Source of the DNA: Paraglaciecola sp.
GTDB taxonomy: Bacteria > Pseudomonadota > Gammaproteobacteria > Enterobacterales > Alteromonadaceae
Reading direction: 5' to 3'
NCBI GenBank assembly: GCA_009993955.1
Contig: JAACSL010000029.1
Span: forward strand, 1-47,158
DNA length: 47,158 nt
This document shows, one piece after another, positions 20,002 through 29,203 of this stretch; the first letter of the stretch is position 1, and the number at the start of each line of letters is the position of its first letter. Both the position numbers and the translations under genes were made by a program. Under the pieces are notes generated by a model that was given only the letters and a program-made list of their open reading frames with translations, did no database searches and had not been told where the DNA came from.

Positions 20002-20628
20002 TCAACCGTCATACGTCCAACGGCCATTTTTCTTTGGACTGAGTCCTACTTTGCTCAAATATTGTTCGTGTTCAACACTGTCGGCCAATGCCACCACCTG
20101 TTCAAAGCCAAATTTCTTTTTAAGTTCTTGTCCGTGGCCAAGGGTAAAATGCCCAAGACGGCAGTCGCGATAAGCGGGAATGACAAAATCAAAATCAACA
20201 ACAAATACACCAGGCTCTTGTAGATAACCCGACAACATGCCCACCACTTCTGTGCGCTCAGTTAAAAAAAAGTAGTCTCGATGCTCGCCAGCGGCACTGC
20301 GCATAAAGCGGGGAAATAGGTGTTTGATTTCGCCTTGGTGGTATTCAAGAAAAAAATCGACATAGTTAGACGGACGCGCCACTTTTAAGATGGAAAACTG
20401 TTGTTCGGTGTGCAACAACAAACGACGCAGAAAAAATACGTTAGTTAGGGCAATGAAACCATTGAGGATTGCAACTGGATAGGCGTGAATAATGATCCCG
20501 TACAGGCAAAACGACGACGCGCCAAATAGATTGAACCAACGTAATTTGACTAATGAGCTACGAGTCAGCGAATACGCGATGACCGCAGATGCACAATAGC
20601 CAAAAATTTCGACGGCACTGAATTGCAT
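20002..20628 (-). CDS. YgjV-like membrane domain fused to a GNAT-like domain
   Basis: This 208-residue protein has no firmly known function. The N-terminal 72 residues form three hydrophobic helices (about 6-22, 29-47, 50-71) that resemble the YgjV family of small inner-membrane proteins. The rest is soluble, about residues 78-208, and resembles an acetyltransferase (GNAT) fold. There is a beta-rich stretch (DYFFLTERTEVVGMLSGYL, VVDFDFVIPAYRD), then a putative acetyl-CoA loop (CRLGHFTLG) and a helix, and near the C-terminus YLSKVGLSPKKNGRW as in GNAT ends. It is monocistronic between the tRNA operon and divergent folD. The domain assignment is my inference from pattern alone. Confidence 0.7.
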   Translation of the reverse strand: MQFSAVEIFGYCASAVIAYSLTRSSLVKLRWFNLFGASSFCLYGIIIHAYPVAILNGFIALTNVFFLRRLLLHTEQQFSILKVARPSNYVDFFLEYHQGEIKHLFPRFMRSAAGEHRDYFFLTERTEVVGMLSGYLQEPGVFVVDFDFVIPAYRDCRLGHFTLGHGQELKKKFGFEQVVALADSVEHEQYLSKVGLSPKKNGRWTYDG

Positions 20629-20778
20629 ATGATTTTCCTAGAATATGAATGAATCTGTTGAGGCGTGGTGGGCATCACGCGAAGTCTGACTATTTTCAAT
20701 TTTTAACGCAAGTTAATTGCTTGATTCCAATGGTTTATGTGACAATACCGACATCGTTTCTTAGGGTTTTTCCTGTCT

Positions 20779-21633
20779 ATGCCTGCACAAATTATTGATG
20801 GCGCACTTATCGCCAAACACATCCGCCAACATGTTGCCACGCAAGTGGATGCCATCAAAGCAGCAGGAAAACGCCCACCGGGTCTAGCCGTTGTCTTGGT
20901 GGGTAGCGATGCCGCATCCCATGTCTACGTGAACAATAAACGTAAAGCCTGTGAAGAAGTGGGTTTTCTATCAAAATCCTTCGACCTACCGGCAAGTACT
21001 AGCCAACAAGAACTGTTACACATCATTGAGCAACTTAATCATGATCCTGAAATTGACGGTATTTTGGTGCAGTTGCCCTTACCCGCTGGTTTAGATAAAG
21101 AACAAATTCTTGAGCATATTCACCCGCATAAAGACGTTGATGGTTTTCACCCCTACAACATTGGTCGTTTGGCTCAGCGCATACCGGCGTTGCGCCCATG
21201 TACACCAAAAGGCATTATGAGTTTAATAGAGTCCACCAAACGCCCCGTCAAAGGTCTTGATGCCGTGATTGTTGGCGCATCAAACATTGTTGGGCGCCCT
21301 ATGTTCATGGAGCTGTTACTGGCAGGTTGTACGGTAACCTGTTGCCATAAATTCACCCGAAATTTGCAAGCGCATGTTGAACGTGCCGATTTATTGGTGG
21401 TGGCGGTCGGTAAAGCGGAATTCATTCCCGGCAGCTGGATCAAACCTGGTGCCATCGTGATTGATGTAGGCATCAATCGTCAAAATGATGGCAGCCTTGG
21501 TGGCGATGTAGAATTCAAAAGTGCTGTGCAACATGCGGGTTGGATTACGCCGGTGCCAGGTGGCGTTGGGCCGATGACGGTGGCTAGTTTAATTGAAAAC
21601 ACTTTAGAGGCCTATGTTAAGTATCATTCTTAA
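20779..21633 (+). CDS. folD: Bifunctional methylenetetrahydrofolate dehydrogenase/cyclohydrolase FolD
   Basis: This cytoplasmic enzyme interconverts 5,10-methylene-THF, methenyl-THF and 10-formyl-THF using NADP. It has 284 residues, the standard length. Signatures include [15 protein letters not shown] with the catalytic Lys, [22 protein letters not shown], the nucleotide-binding [13 protein letters not shown], and [14 protein letters not shown]. The ATG opens [16 protein letters not shown], the normal start. It is followed 11 bases later by the DUF1415 gene, probably in the same transcript. Confidence 0.98.
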   Translation: MPAQIIDGALIAKHIRQHVATQVDAIKAAGKRPPGLAVVLVGSDAASHVYVNNKRKACEEVGFLSKSFDLPASTSQQELLHIIEQLNHDPEIDGILVQLPLPAGLDKEQILEHIHPHKDVDGFHPYNIGRLAQRIPALRPCTPKGIMSLIESTKRPVKGLDAVIVGASNIVGRPMFMELLLAGCTVTCCHKFTRNLQAHVERADLLVVAVGKAEFIPGSWIKPGAIVIDVGINRQNDGSLGGDVEFKSAVQHAGWITPVPGGVGPMTVASLIENTLEAYVKYHS

Positions 21634-21644
21634 CCTGTAACGGC

Positions 21645-22190
21645 ATGATGTCAGACGACGTAAAACATGGGCAAGTGATCAGCCGCGTTAAACAGTGGCT
21701 GCACGATGTGGTGATTGGCTTAAATTTTTGTCCTTTTGCCAAAAAGGAATTTGAGCGCAACAGCATTCGCTTTCATGTTGAGGCGGGGCTCAATGAAAAA
21801 CACTCCTTAGCCACACTCTTAGACGAACTAACAGCGCTTGATGCCGATCCTAACATCGAGACTACGTTGATCATTTATCCAAACAGTTACCAAGATTTTC
21901 ACCGCTATTTGGATTGGCTGGATATGGCCATGGCCATTGTTGAAAATGGCGCCTACCGTGGTATCTATCAAATAGCCAGTTTTCATCCTGACTATTGTTT
22001 TGCTGATAGCTGCGCAGATGACCCCGCTAATTTTACTAACCGCTCGCCTTTTCCGATGTTACACATTTTACGCGAGTCGAGCCTTAGTCGGGTACTTGAG
22101 CACTTCCCTAATCCAGAACAGATCCCTGAGCGCAATATTCTCAAAGCAAGAAACATGGGCCTCGACGCACTGCAAGCCATACTCAAATAA
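21645..22190 (+). CDS. DUF1415 family protein
   Basis: This 181-residue protein belongs to the conserved but uncharacterised DUF1415 family. It is recognisable from VIGLNFCPFAKKEFERNSIRF near residues 24-44, with a fixed Cys, and from the later FHPDYCFADS and NRSPFPMLHILRESSLSR blocks. It is soluble with no signal peptide. Two adjacent ATG codons (21645 and 21648) could serve as the start. It follows folD by 11 bases and ends at a bidirectional terminator. I cannot assign a reaction. Confidence 0.85.
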   Translation: MMSDDVKHGQVISRVKQWLHDVVIGLNFCPFAKKEFERNSIRFHVEAGLNEKHSLATLLDELTALDADPNIETTLIIYPNSYQDFHRYLDWLDMAMAIVENGAYRGIYQIASFHPDYCFADSCADDPANFTNRSPFPMLHILRESSLSRVLEHFPNPEQIPERNILKARNMGLDALQAILK

Positions 22191-22213
22191 AAAAGTTGCC
22201 GAAGCAACTTTTT
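22190..22213. terminator. Bidirectional terminator between convergent units
   Basis: AAAAAGTTGC (22190-22199), loop CGAA, GCAACTTTTT (22204-22213). The T-runs on both strands serve folD-DUF1415 (+) and the Gld-type ABC operon (-). The A that starts the stem is the last base of the DUF1415 stop codon. Confidence 0.9.
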
Positions 22214-22241
22214 GAATTCACCTACACCAACAAACTAGGTG

Positions 22242-23270
22242 TTAATTTGGCGCTTCGCCTTCTTCTACCTCATCACCTGCTTTTTTTAGGGGCTCAGCAG
22301 GCTTCATTTCAACTAAGAAATCTTCAAGATTTTTTGCTAGTTGTTGTGCATTAAAACTGCTTATTTGATAAGTCCACTGTGACCAATATGCGTTGTGCTG
22401 TTCACTGGCAAATTGCACATAATACTCAGTTTCCCGTTGTTTGATTTGTGCACTAAGCGTGCTGCCATCATTGAGGCTCACCAGTAACTTCGCCATGGCG
22501 TTTGCATTGAGCCACACACTCTCATCGCGGGCTAGCAGTGCATCAAAATCCAAATCTACCAAGCTAGTGACCACACTATCGACGATACCGGGGTAACGCA
22601 ATTCACGACCCTTGGGTAAAGTTTTGAGAACAAATTGCGCGTTTTCACTTTTTTCCACAACCCACGTTTTACCATCGATTCGCTTCAAGGCAGCAATGTC
22701 CGCGCTCTTAAACGGTAATATGGGGCGTTGCAACCAACTGTATTTATCACTCGGCAAGCTTATGGCTTGGTCAATCTTCCAACTTTGTGCCGCTTGAGGT
22801 AAACGCACGTAATTACCCGTGCCGGTCGTCACACTGTTACCCACCAAGACTTGCCAATCATTGTTTGCTTGTTTGCCTGATAACGTGACCAAGGTTGCCA
22901 AACTATCAACATTGTCGATACTTTCTACGCCTAAATGGTGGTAGTTGTCGGCCTTACTGGTTTTTGCTTCCACTAGTTTCGCTTGGGTAAGCGCATTGAG
23001 AAAATCCGCTAATTTAGTTTTGTCTAAGGGATAAGGTGGTGCATTTTCCTCTACCTTCGCTAACCACGTCTCGCCGTCTAGCTCCGCCTGTAACAATGCT
23101 CCTTGGCTTGTATGGAAGCTAATGGCTTGCAGCTCTTGCACCTGTTGTCTCCCCTCTGGAAACAACATCTGCACGGATTGATCATACGTTTGCTGGTTGC
23201 TGTTCAACCAAATACCGCCTGCTACCGCAACCACTGCCAACAAGAAAAGGCCAATTAATCGAGTGTTCAT
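22242..23270 (-). CDS. DUF4340 domain-containing protein of the Gld-type ABC system
   Basis: This 342-residue protein has an N-terminal signal anchor (about residues 5-22, LIGLFLLAVVAVAGGIW) and a periplasmic region with the repeated beta pattern of DUF4340 (GETWLAKVEENAPPYPLDKTKL, then WQVLVGNSV). The C-terminus is acidic and proline-rich. It shares one base with the end of the gldG-like gene, so translation is probably coupled. It is the last gene of the four-gene ABC operon. DUF4340 proteins commonly accompany GldG-type genes, but their role is unknown. Confidence 0.85.
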   Translation of the reverse strand: MNTRLIGLFLLAVVAVAGGIWLNSNQQTYDQSVQMLFPEGRQQVQELQAISFHTSQGALLQAELDGETWLAKVEENAPPYPLDKTKLADFLNALTQAKLVEAKTSKADNYHHLGVESIDNVDSLATLVTLSGKQANNDWQVLVGNSVTTGTGNYVRLPQAAQSWKIDQAISLPSDKYSWLQRPILPFKSADIAALKRIDGKTWVVEKSENAQFVLKTLPKGRELRYPGIVDSVVTSLVDLDFDALLARDESVWLNANAMAKLLVSLNDGSTLSAQIKQRETEYYVQFASEQHNAYWSQWTYQISSFNAQQLAKNLEDFLVEMKPAEPLKKAGDEVEEGEAPN

Positions 23271-25135
23271 TAGGCCTCCTTACTAACGCTGCGCTGCGCT
23301 GCGGTTGATTTGGTCCTCAGCAAACTGCCCAACAACCATAACAACAACATAAGCACAATGGGGGCAATGGCAATATTGATAAATTTCAACCAGTTGCCTA
23401 AAGCTTCAATGTCTTTGTCTAGTTGATGACGCACTTCACGTAAGGCTTTACGGATCTGCACTTTTTTGTTCAAAAACGCTTCAACCGCTTGTTGTTGCTC
23501 ACCCGACAACACCAAGCCGCTGCCTTCACCTTGCTGATTTTGTAATTGCAACAATTGTTGCTCTGTTTCATCCAATTGTTGTTGCAACAATTGCTCTTGT
23601 TCACGGAATTTTTGCTCAGCACTGACGGTAAGTTCGTCCACCTTGGCAAAAGGTCGAGCAAACGTGCCCCGACTGCGAACACTGATCAAAGCATCGCTGC
23701 CACTGAGGTTTTCCACCGCATTGGTGACAAAATCGCCATTATTGGCAAAGGGGGTAAACACCGTTTGCCCAAAAAAGTTGGCTTGTTGTACCCAAAAGCG
23801 ATCGGCTAATAAGTCAGTATCACCCACAACGATGACATTTAGCTTATCTGTTGAGCTAACCAGATCTGTAGCGGGCAGTCCTTCTGGCACCGCTGCAAAA
23901 GCAGAATTAGCTTGGCCAGTAATTCTTGCAGCCAAGGTATAGAGCTTACCTTTGTTGCTGTATTGTCGTGCTAACTCGTCTGGATCACGAATAGCCGCGT
24001 AAGTATTTACATCCATGAGGTCGCTGTTAGTGGTGGAACTCATGATAGGCAACCATTGGGTTGTTGCATCCTCAGCATGGGTGAAGGTACCAAAAGACGC
24101 GCCATTGATAATTTCTAGATTTGCAGTGGTGATATCATTGCGATCAAGTTGCTCAGGCCCTAATCCAACAAAGCCAAAATGCCGCGTTACACCACCCGAT
24201 TGCGTGCGAATGTCTAAGCCAGCCATAGCATCAAGTAATACGTGTTGGCTGTCGAACTGCACGCCCCATTGGTTGAGTAGTTTGTCGAGATTTGAGCCAT
24301 TAGCCCCCATGCCTCCTGCCATCATCGCCATTTGATCCGATTCATTATGGGGATCAATAAACGCCAGAACTTTGCCACCTTTTAAAGCGTACTGGTCTAT
24401 GGCAAATAGCAGGGCGTCACTGAGGTTTTTTGGATGCACCAGCACCAATAAATCCGTTTCACTTGGCAACGTTGTGATATTGCTAGCAACTTGCTCAACT
24501 TGATAAAGTTGCTGTAACTGGCTGTAAAAGGTCCAAGGTGGATCCATTTGCCCAGTCATGGGGTTTTGTCCACCCACTAAGTTTAAGTCACTGATTAAGG
24601 TGACTTTCACTTGGCTTGAATCACTTAATTGGTGAATCAGCTTACTGATTTCATATTCCAAAAAGCTCTCTTGTTTGGGATCAAAAAAGGCAATGATTTT
24701 TTCTTCACCAATGGCATTGGTTGCCGCCAAACCTAAATAAATGGATTCACCAGCCGCACCGATAGTTGCGCCGGTCAAACCGAATTGATTGGCTTGATCT
24801 TCTTGTTCAGAGAAAGGTTGAGGATCGATGATCTGTAATTTCAATTTGCCTTTGGCAAGTTTTTCGTACTCCAATAACAAGCTTTCCACACGGTTGGCAT
24901 AATTGCGCAGACTTGTCATGTTTTTCGAGGCTTTGTCTGAGTAGAAAAAATACACATTGATGGGCTCATCAATCGCTGCCAGTACTTGTTCACTGCCTTT
25001 TGATAAGGAATAAACTTGATTTTCAGTTAAGTCGAGGCGCAGGGGCGCTAGTACTTGGTTGTTCAGAAGTACCAGTGCAAAAAACACCACGGCGGTTAAT
25101 ACTAAACTGAGAGACGTGTTTAGTTTATGTTGCAT
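23270..25135 (-). CDS. GldG-like ABC transporter auxiliary protein
   Basis: This 621-residue membrane protein has an N-terminal helix (about 9-31), a large periplasmic part and a C-terminal helix (about 588-608, INIAIAPIVLMLLLWLLG). The extracytoplasmic region starts with LRLDLTENQVYSLSKGSEQVL and contains IDPQPFSEQEDQANQFG and LAFIDPHNESD, typical of the Gld auxiliary transport family (IFT52/GldG-like). A glutamine-rich coiled coil (about 510-545) precedes the last helix. It overlaps the DUF4340 gene and lies 2 bases after the permease. The transported substrate is unknown. Confidence 0.88.
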   Translation of the reverse strand: MQHKLNTSLSLVLTAVVFFALVLLNNQVLAPLRLDLTENQVYSLSKGSEQVLAAIDEPINVYFFYSDKASKNMTSLRNYANRVESLLLEYEKLAKGKLKLQIIDPQPFSEQEDQANQFGLTGATIGAAGESIYLGLAATNAIGEEKIIAFFDPKQESFLEYEISKLIHQLSDSSQVKVTLISDLNLVGGQNPMTGQMDPPWTFYSQLQQLYQVEQVASNITTLPSETDLLVLVHPKNLSDALLFAIDQYALKGGKVLAFIDPHNESDQMAMMAGGMGANGSNLDKLLNQWGVQFDSQHVLLDAMAGLDIRTQSGGVTRHFGFVGLGPEQLDRNDITTANLEIINGASFGTFTHAEDATTQWLPIMSSTTNSDLMDVNTYAAIRDPDELARQYSNKGKLYTLAARITGQANSAFAAVPEGLPATDLVSSTDKLNVIVVGDTDLLADRFWVQQANFFGQTVFTPFANNGDFVTNAVENLSGSDALISVRSRGTFARPFAKVDELTVSAEQKFREQEQLLQQQLDETEQQLLQLQNQQGEGSGLVLSGEQQQAVEAFLNKKVQIRKALREVRHQLDKDIEALGNWLKFINIAIAPIVLMLLLWLLGSLLRTKSTAAQRSVSKEA

Positions 25136-25137
25136 AG

Positions 25138-25872
25138 TTAGTCAGCCTTCTTCTGATCAATAATCACTAAACCGGCAAATAACCAACTCAGTGTAACCAA
25201 TAAAAAATAACCCAAGTCATTCAGCGCAATAACACCTTTGGCCATGGCCTCAAAGTGGCTGAGGAAACTAAAAGACGCCACCGTATCGATTACCAAGGTG
25301 GGTGCCCAGCTTTTAAAGGCATCCAATACGATATTGCTACCGCTGACCACAAATAGGAAACACACCACCACCGCCAAGATGAAAGCGATCACTTGTTTTT
25401 TTGTCAAAGCTGACATACAGATACCGATGGCTAAAAATGCGCCAGCCATGAACCAACTACCTAAGTAGGCGGCAATGATGATGCCGTTATCGGGTGAACC
25501 CAGATAGTTGACGGTCAACCACAACGGAAAGGTTAATATCAACGCCAGGCCCAAGACCAACCAGGCCGCTAAGTGTTTGGCTACCATGGCTTGCCATGTA
25601 CTAATCGGCAGAGTCATCAGCAATTCGATACTGCCGCTCTTGCGTTCCTCCGACCAACTGCGCATCGCAATAGCAGGCACTAAAAATAGGTATAACCAAG
25701 GGTGGAAGTTAAAAAAGGGCAACAGGTCTGCCTGCCCGCGTTCGTAAAAGCTGCCAATAAAAAACGCAAACACCGCAGAGAGGGTTAAAAATATACCAAT
25801 AAACACATAGGCCACGGGGGTAGCAAAAAAGCTCGCAAACTCCCGCTTTAATAAAATCATTATATTGCTCAT
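25138..25872 (-). CDS. ABC transporter permease, GldF/ABC-2 type
   Basis: This 244-residue polytopic protein has about six hydrophobic segments. The N-terminus ILLKREFASFFATPVAYVF and the motif SWSEERKSGSIELLMTLPIS are diagnostic of ABC-2 permeases of the NatB/GldF type. Its ATG overlaps the ATPase stop codon by one base (TAATG), so translation is coupled. It should form the membrane channel with the upstream ATPase and the GldG-like partner. Confidence 0.92.
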   Translation of the reverse strand: MSNIMILLKREFASFFATPVAYVFIGIFLTLSAVFAFFIGSFYERGQADLLPFFNFHPWLYLFLVPAIAMRSWSEERKSGSIELLMTLPISTWQAMVAKHLAAWLVLGLALILTFPLWLTVNYLGSPDNGIIIAAYLGSWFMAGAFLAIGICMSALTKKQVIAFILAVVVCFLFVVSGSNIVLDAFKSWAPTLVIDTVASFSFLSHFEAMAKGVIALNDLGYFLLVTLSWLFAGLVIIDQKKAD

Positions 25873-26795
25873 TACTTGGCCTCCCTTTGAGTAATATTTC
25901 TAAACACTTCATCCAGTCGGCCCTGTTCCACCACAAGGGTATCAACAGGCAGTTTACACCGTTGCACATGGGCAGTAACAAGATGCAGAATTTGACTGTC
26001 TACTTCAGGGAACAAGGTCACCGCGCCGCTTTCTTCATCCACCTGCATTTCAGCTACACCGTCTAGTTCAGCCAAGCCCGATATGTCAGCGCGATAACTG
26101 AAATGAAGGGTGATGGCACCGAAATATTTTGACTGACGGTTAAGTTCGTTGGGTGTGCCGTCAAACTGCAACTGACCTTTTGCGATAATCATCACCCGAT
26201 TACACACCGCAGTAACCTCTTCGAGAATATGCGTAGAAATAATCACAATCTTATCTTTCGCAAGATTTTTGATCAGCTCGCGTACTTGGTGTTTTTGATT
26301 GGGATCAAGACCATCAGTGGGTTCATCTAAAATCAGGATTTGTGGGTCATGTAATAAAGCTTGGGCAAGTCCTACTCGGCGCTTAAACCCTTTTGATAAA
26401 TTGTCGATGGGTTTGTCTAGCACTTCTTGCAGTTCAATTTGGCGAATAACTTGTTGAATACGCTCATTTTTTTCGCGGCCTTTATAGCCGCGTACTTGAG
26501 CAATAAATGACAAAAATTGTAGAGGCGTCATGTCGCCATAAGCTGGTGCGCCTTCTGGCAGGTAGCCAATTTTTTGTTTGATTGCCAAAGGTGAGTCGGT
26601 GAGATTTAGATCAAACACAGAAATCTCACCTGAACTAGGTTCTAAAAACCCAGTTAACATTTTCATTGTGGTAGATTTACCCGCCCCGTTAGGCCCCAAA
26701 AATCCCACCACCTCACCAGGTCGAATGTCGAAGCTAAGATCATCTACCGCAACAACACCAGAGAAAGACTTTTTTAAATTTTTTACTGAGATCAT
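25872..26795 (-). CDS. ABC transporter ATP-binding protein (Gld/ABC-2 type)
   Basis: This is the ATPase of the four-gene operon. The open frame runs up to a GTG at 26861, but the family N-terminus MISVKNLKKSFSG begins at ATG 26795 with an AGGA about 6 bases upstream, giving 307 residues. Walker A is GPNGAGKST, the signature is LSKGFKRR, and Walker B with the D-loop is ILILDEPTDGLDP. The H-loop is ISTHILEE. The C-terminal 80 residues form the regulatory extension usual in this family. A sigma-32-like promoter lies about 35 bases upstream. Confidence 0.95.
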   Translation of the reverse strand: MISVKNLKKSFSGVVAVDDLSFDIRPGEVVGFLGPNGAGKSTTMKMLTGFLEPSSGEISVFDLNLTDSPLAIKQKIGYLPEGAPAYGDMTPLQFLSFIAQVRGYKGREKNERIQQVIRQIELQEVLDKPIDNLSKGFKRRVGLAQALLHDPQILILDEPTDGLDPNQKHQVRELIKNLAKDKIVIISTHILEEVTAVCNRVMIIAKGQLQFDGTPNELNRQSKYFGAITLHFSYRADISGLAELDGVAEMQVDEESGAVTLFPEVDSQILHLVTAHVQRCKLPVDTLVVEQGRLDEVFRNITQREAK

Positions 26796-26830
26796 AGCCA
26801 TCCTAAAATGATCGAAATTACCCAGCCTAG

Positions 26831-26858
26831 ATATAGGGTTAGACCTGCTGATTTCAAG
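26831..26858 (-). promoter_or_regulatory. Sigma-32-like (or sigma-70) promoter of the Gld-type ABC operon
   Basis: On the minus strand CTTGAAA (26858-26852), a 13-bp spacer, then CCCTATAT (26838-26831). It matches the heat-shock consensus with one change in CCCCAT. The same bases also read as TTGAAA-16 bp-TATATC for sigma-70. Confidence 0.5.
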
Positions 26859-27086
26859 CACAAATTAATTTTAATCAGCGCCAGATTGCCGAGCCTCAAT
26901 GCTAAGCAAACTGCTTTGATTGCAACGTCGATATCGACTTAATTAGGCAACGATGGTTCCCTAATGCCCCACTAGATACATCTTTTGTTACAAATACCAA
27001 GCTACATCTTAATGCCTTGGCGTGGCAGTTTTCAGTTGCCTAAAACATACCTTGGCAAAAACAAGCAAATCTTTTATTGTTCGCCG

Positions 27087-27701
27087 ATGAATCTGAGCAA
27101 AACCACCTTTAGCCTACCGCAACTGGACAGACCCAGTAACTACTCTATTATCAAACGCTTGGTTAATTTAGCGTTGGTCATTATGGGTATCGTGATCTGC
27201 GTGAATTTATGGCTGGCGCATAGTCGTCAAGCGCAGCAGTGGTATCAAGTGCAAGCCAATCAGCTTGGGCAAAGTTTGAGTCAGTTGTCTGCCCAGTTGC
27301 TCAGCCAAGCACTTATGGAAGACAACAAGGTGCTGTTGACTCAACATCTGACGTATCTGCGACAGGATGCCAATGTACTTGCGGTGGCCTTGTACAATCA
27401 AAAAGGCCAACTCCTTGAAGAGCAAGACGACAAACTGTCGATACTGGCCCGGGTGCAACAAGAAGACCAACCTAGCCTAGTATTTATTCAAGCTATTCGT
27501 GCTGAAGATAAAATTATTGGTTATCTGCGCCTAGTCCTCGACGAAGAAAAAGTGATGGAACATCACTTTACTTATCAACAACAACTGTTTGAACAAGTTG
27601 AGGTATTAATGGCCTTAGCGGCTTTGATCGGTCTTATCTTGACCCGTGCTTTTTATACCTTGCGTTACCGGCAGTATCGGCAAAAGCAATCGTTAGATTA
27701 A
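27087..27701 (+). CDS. AhpA/YtjB family membrane protein (SMP_2 domain)
   Basis: The open frame begins at 26985, but I favour the ATG at 27087 (MNLSKTTFSLPQLDRPSNYS), giving 204 residues. There are two transmembrane helices, about residues 26-46 and 174-194 of this version. They enclose a periplasmic glutamine-rich helical region and a sensor-like PAS/Cache-type core (NVLAVALYNQKGQLLEEQDDK). This matches the YtjB/Smp family found near serB in E. coli. There is no strong Shine-Dalgarno sequence, so the start is uncertain. Its stop overlaps that of the convergent tatD gene in TTAA. Confidence 0.75.
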   Translation: MNLSKTTFSLPQLDRPSNYSIIKRLVNLALVIMGIVICVNLWLAHSRQAQQWYQVQANQLGQSLSQLSAQLLSQALMEDNKVLLTQHLTYLRQDANVLAVALYNQKGQLLEEQDDKLSILARVQQEDQPSLVFIQAIRAEDKIIGYLRLVLDEEKVMEHHFTYQQQLFEQVEVLMALAALIGLILTRAFYTLRYRQYRQKQSLD

Positions 27702-28471
27702 CGCGGCATATTTGCCAATGCTGAGCAAACATTGCGCCTGCATTGTTGAATGATTTCTGCTTCACTTTCTTGGCGCAAGGCCACCAAGGCTTTTAATACA
27801 AGGGGTAAATTTAGCGGACTATTTCGCAGGCCTTGTAATCCACTTGGTGGCATGTCGGGGGCGTCCGTTTCTAAAACTAGACTATCAAGGGGCACCTGAC
27901 TCACCACGTCTCTGGTTTTCACCGCACGCTGATAGGTGATGGTAGCGCCAATGCCTAGCTTAAAACCAAGATCGATATAATTTTGCGCTTCTTGGAGGCT
28001 GCCAGAAAATGCGTGAATAATGCCGCCGAAATTAAAACGCTTGTGTTTAAGGAGCCGAATTAAGTCGTTGTGCGAGTGACGATGGTGCAGGATCACCGGC
28101 AACGCAAATGTGCTGGCCAATTCAAGTTGTTGACTAAATACCTCAAGCTGTCGAGCATAATTGTGGCTAAGGCTGCCATCTAGGCCAATTTCACCAACAG
28201 CGACAATCCGCTGCCGATGGGTGGCAATTAAATCACTGAGTAACAGAAGGTCGCCTGCTTGAAATGCATCCAAAAAATAGGGGTGGATACCCAAAGCCAC
28301 ATGGATAGCAGGATAGGCATCGCTAAGCGCAAGCAAATTCGCCCAACTCGCGGCTTGTGTACCCGGTACCACCAGTGTATTGATGGACAATTGTTGGCAT
28401 TCTGCAATCACTGTTGCCCGATCAGCATCAAAATCGGCAAAGTCTATGTGGCAGTGACTGTCAATCAACAA
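27698..28471 (-). CDS. TatD family metal-dependent deoxyribonuclease (YjjV-like)
   Basis: This 257-residue TIM-barrel amidohydrolase-fold protein carries the TatD metal ligands: DSHCHIDFADFD at the N-terminus, VGEIGLDGSLSH, VILHHRHSHND, GIIHAFSGS and LETDAPDMPP. Family members hydrolyse DNA 3' to 5' and D-aminoacyl-tRNA-type or oxidised substrates. The YjjV branch is suggested by length and by SHCHIDF. It is convergent with the AhpA-like gene and upstream of it on the opposite strand is pdxH. Confidence 0.93.
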   Translation of the reverse strand: MLIDSHCHIDFADFDADRATVIAECQQLSINTLVVPGTQAASWANLLALSDAYPAIHVALGIHPYFLDAFQAGDLLLLSDLIATHRQRIVAVGEIGLDGSLSHNYARQLEVFSQQLELASTFALPVILHHRHSHNDLIRLLKHKRFNFGGIIHAFSGSLQEAQNYIDLGFKLGIGATITYQRAVKTRDVVSQVPLDSLVLETDAPDMPPSGLQGLRNSPLNLPLVLKALVALRQESEAEIIQQCRRNVCSALANMPR

Positions 28472-28537
28472 ATCAAATGTCGCTTAGCATGGCGCATCGC
28501 CTAACCGTAGCATTTACCCGAGTGTGGCTCATGGCAG

Positions 28538-29179
28538 TTAGGGCATTAATCGTTGGTAATGCCACTGTGACTCAGTGTCTCGACGGTATAAAAAGCGATC
28601 ATGTATACGATGTTCACCCCCTTGCCAAAATTCGATCTCGTGGGGGATCACACGATAACCACCCCAAAAACTCGGCAGAGGCACTTCCCCTTGCAGAAAT
28701 TTTTGTTTGGCTTCATTAAATTTGGCCATGAGTAATTGTTTGGTGTCTATAGGATGGCTTTGTTTCGATACCCACGCCGCTATCTGACTGGGCTTAGGAC
28801 GTGATACAAAATAAGCAGCAACTTCAGTGACACTGAGCTGCTGTGCGACCCCACAAACTTTGACCTGGCGGTCAAGCATATGCCAAGGAAAGTGCAGGGA
28901 TATTTTGTTATTGCTTTGTATATCTTGCGCTTTTTTGCTGCCAAGGTTGGTATAAAAAACAAAACCACCCTTATTAATATCTTTGAGCAACACGATACGT
29001 TGCGAAGGCTGGCCTGTGGGATCCACGGTGGCGACTGTCATGGCCGTGGGATCATCAAGTTTTGCATCTACGGCGTTTTGCAACCAACGTTCAAACAAGA
29101 CCATGGGATCAGCCGTTAAACTATCGGTGTCTAAATCGGCTTTGGTGTAATCTCGTCGGATATCACTGATGGACTGCAT
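28538..29179 (-). CDS. pdxH: Pyridoxamine 5'-phosphate oxidase
   Basis: This FMN enzyme oxidises PNP and PMP to pyridoxal 5'-phosphate, the last step of vitamin B6 synthesis and salvage. It has 213 residues. It shows the family blocks [35 protein letters not shown], and the C-terminal [17 protein letters not shown] with the substrate-binding RxH. It lies 24 bases downstream of era and may be the end of the lepA-lepB-rnc-era transcript. Confidence 0.97.
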   Translation of the reverse strand: MQSISDIRRDYTKADLDTDSLTADPMVLFERWLQNAVDAKLDDPTAMTVATVDPTGQPSQRIVLLKDINKGGFVFYTNLGSKKAQDIQSNNKISLHFPWHMLDRQVKVCGVAQQLSVTEVAAYFVSRPKPSQIAAWVSKQSHPIDTKQLLMAKFNEAKQKFLQGEVPLPSFWGGYRVIPHEIEFWQGGEHRIHDRFLYRRDTESQWHYQRLMP

Positions 29180-29203
29180 CGCCCCTTCCTATATTAAATT
29201 AAG

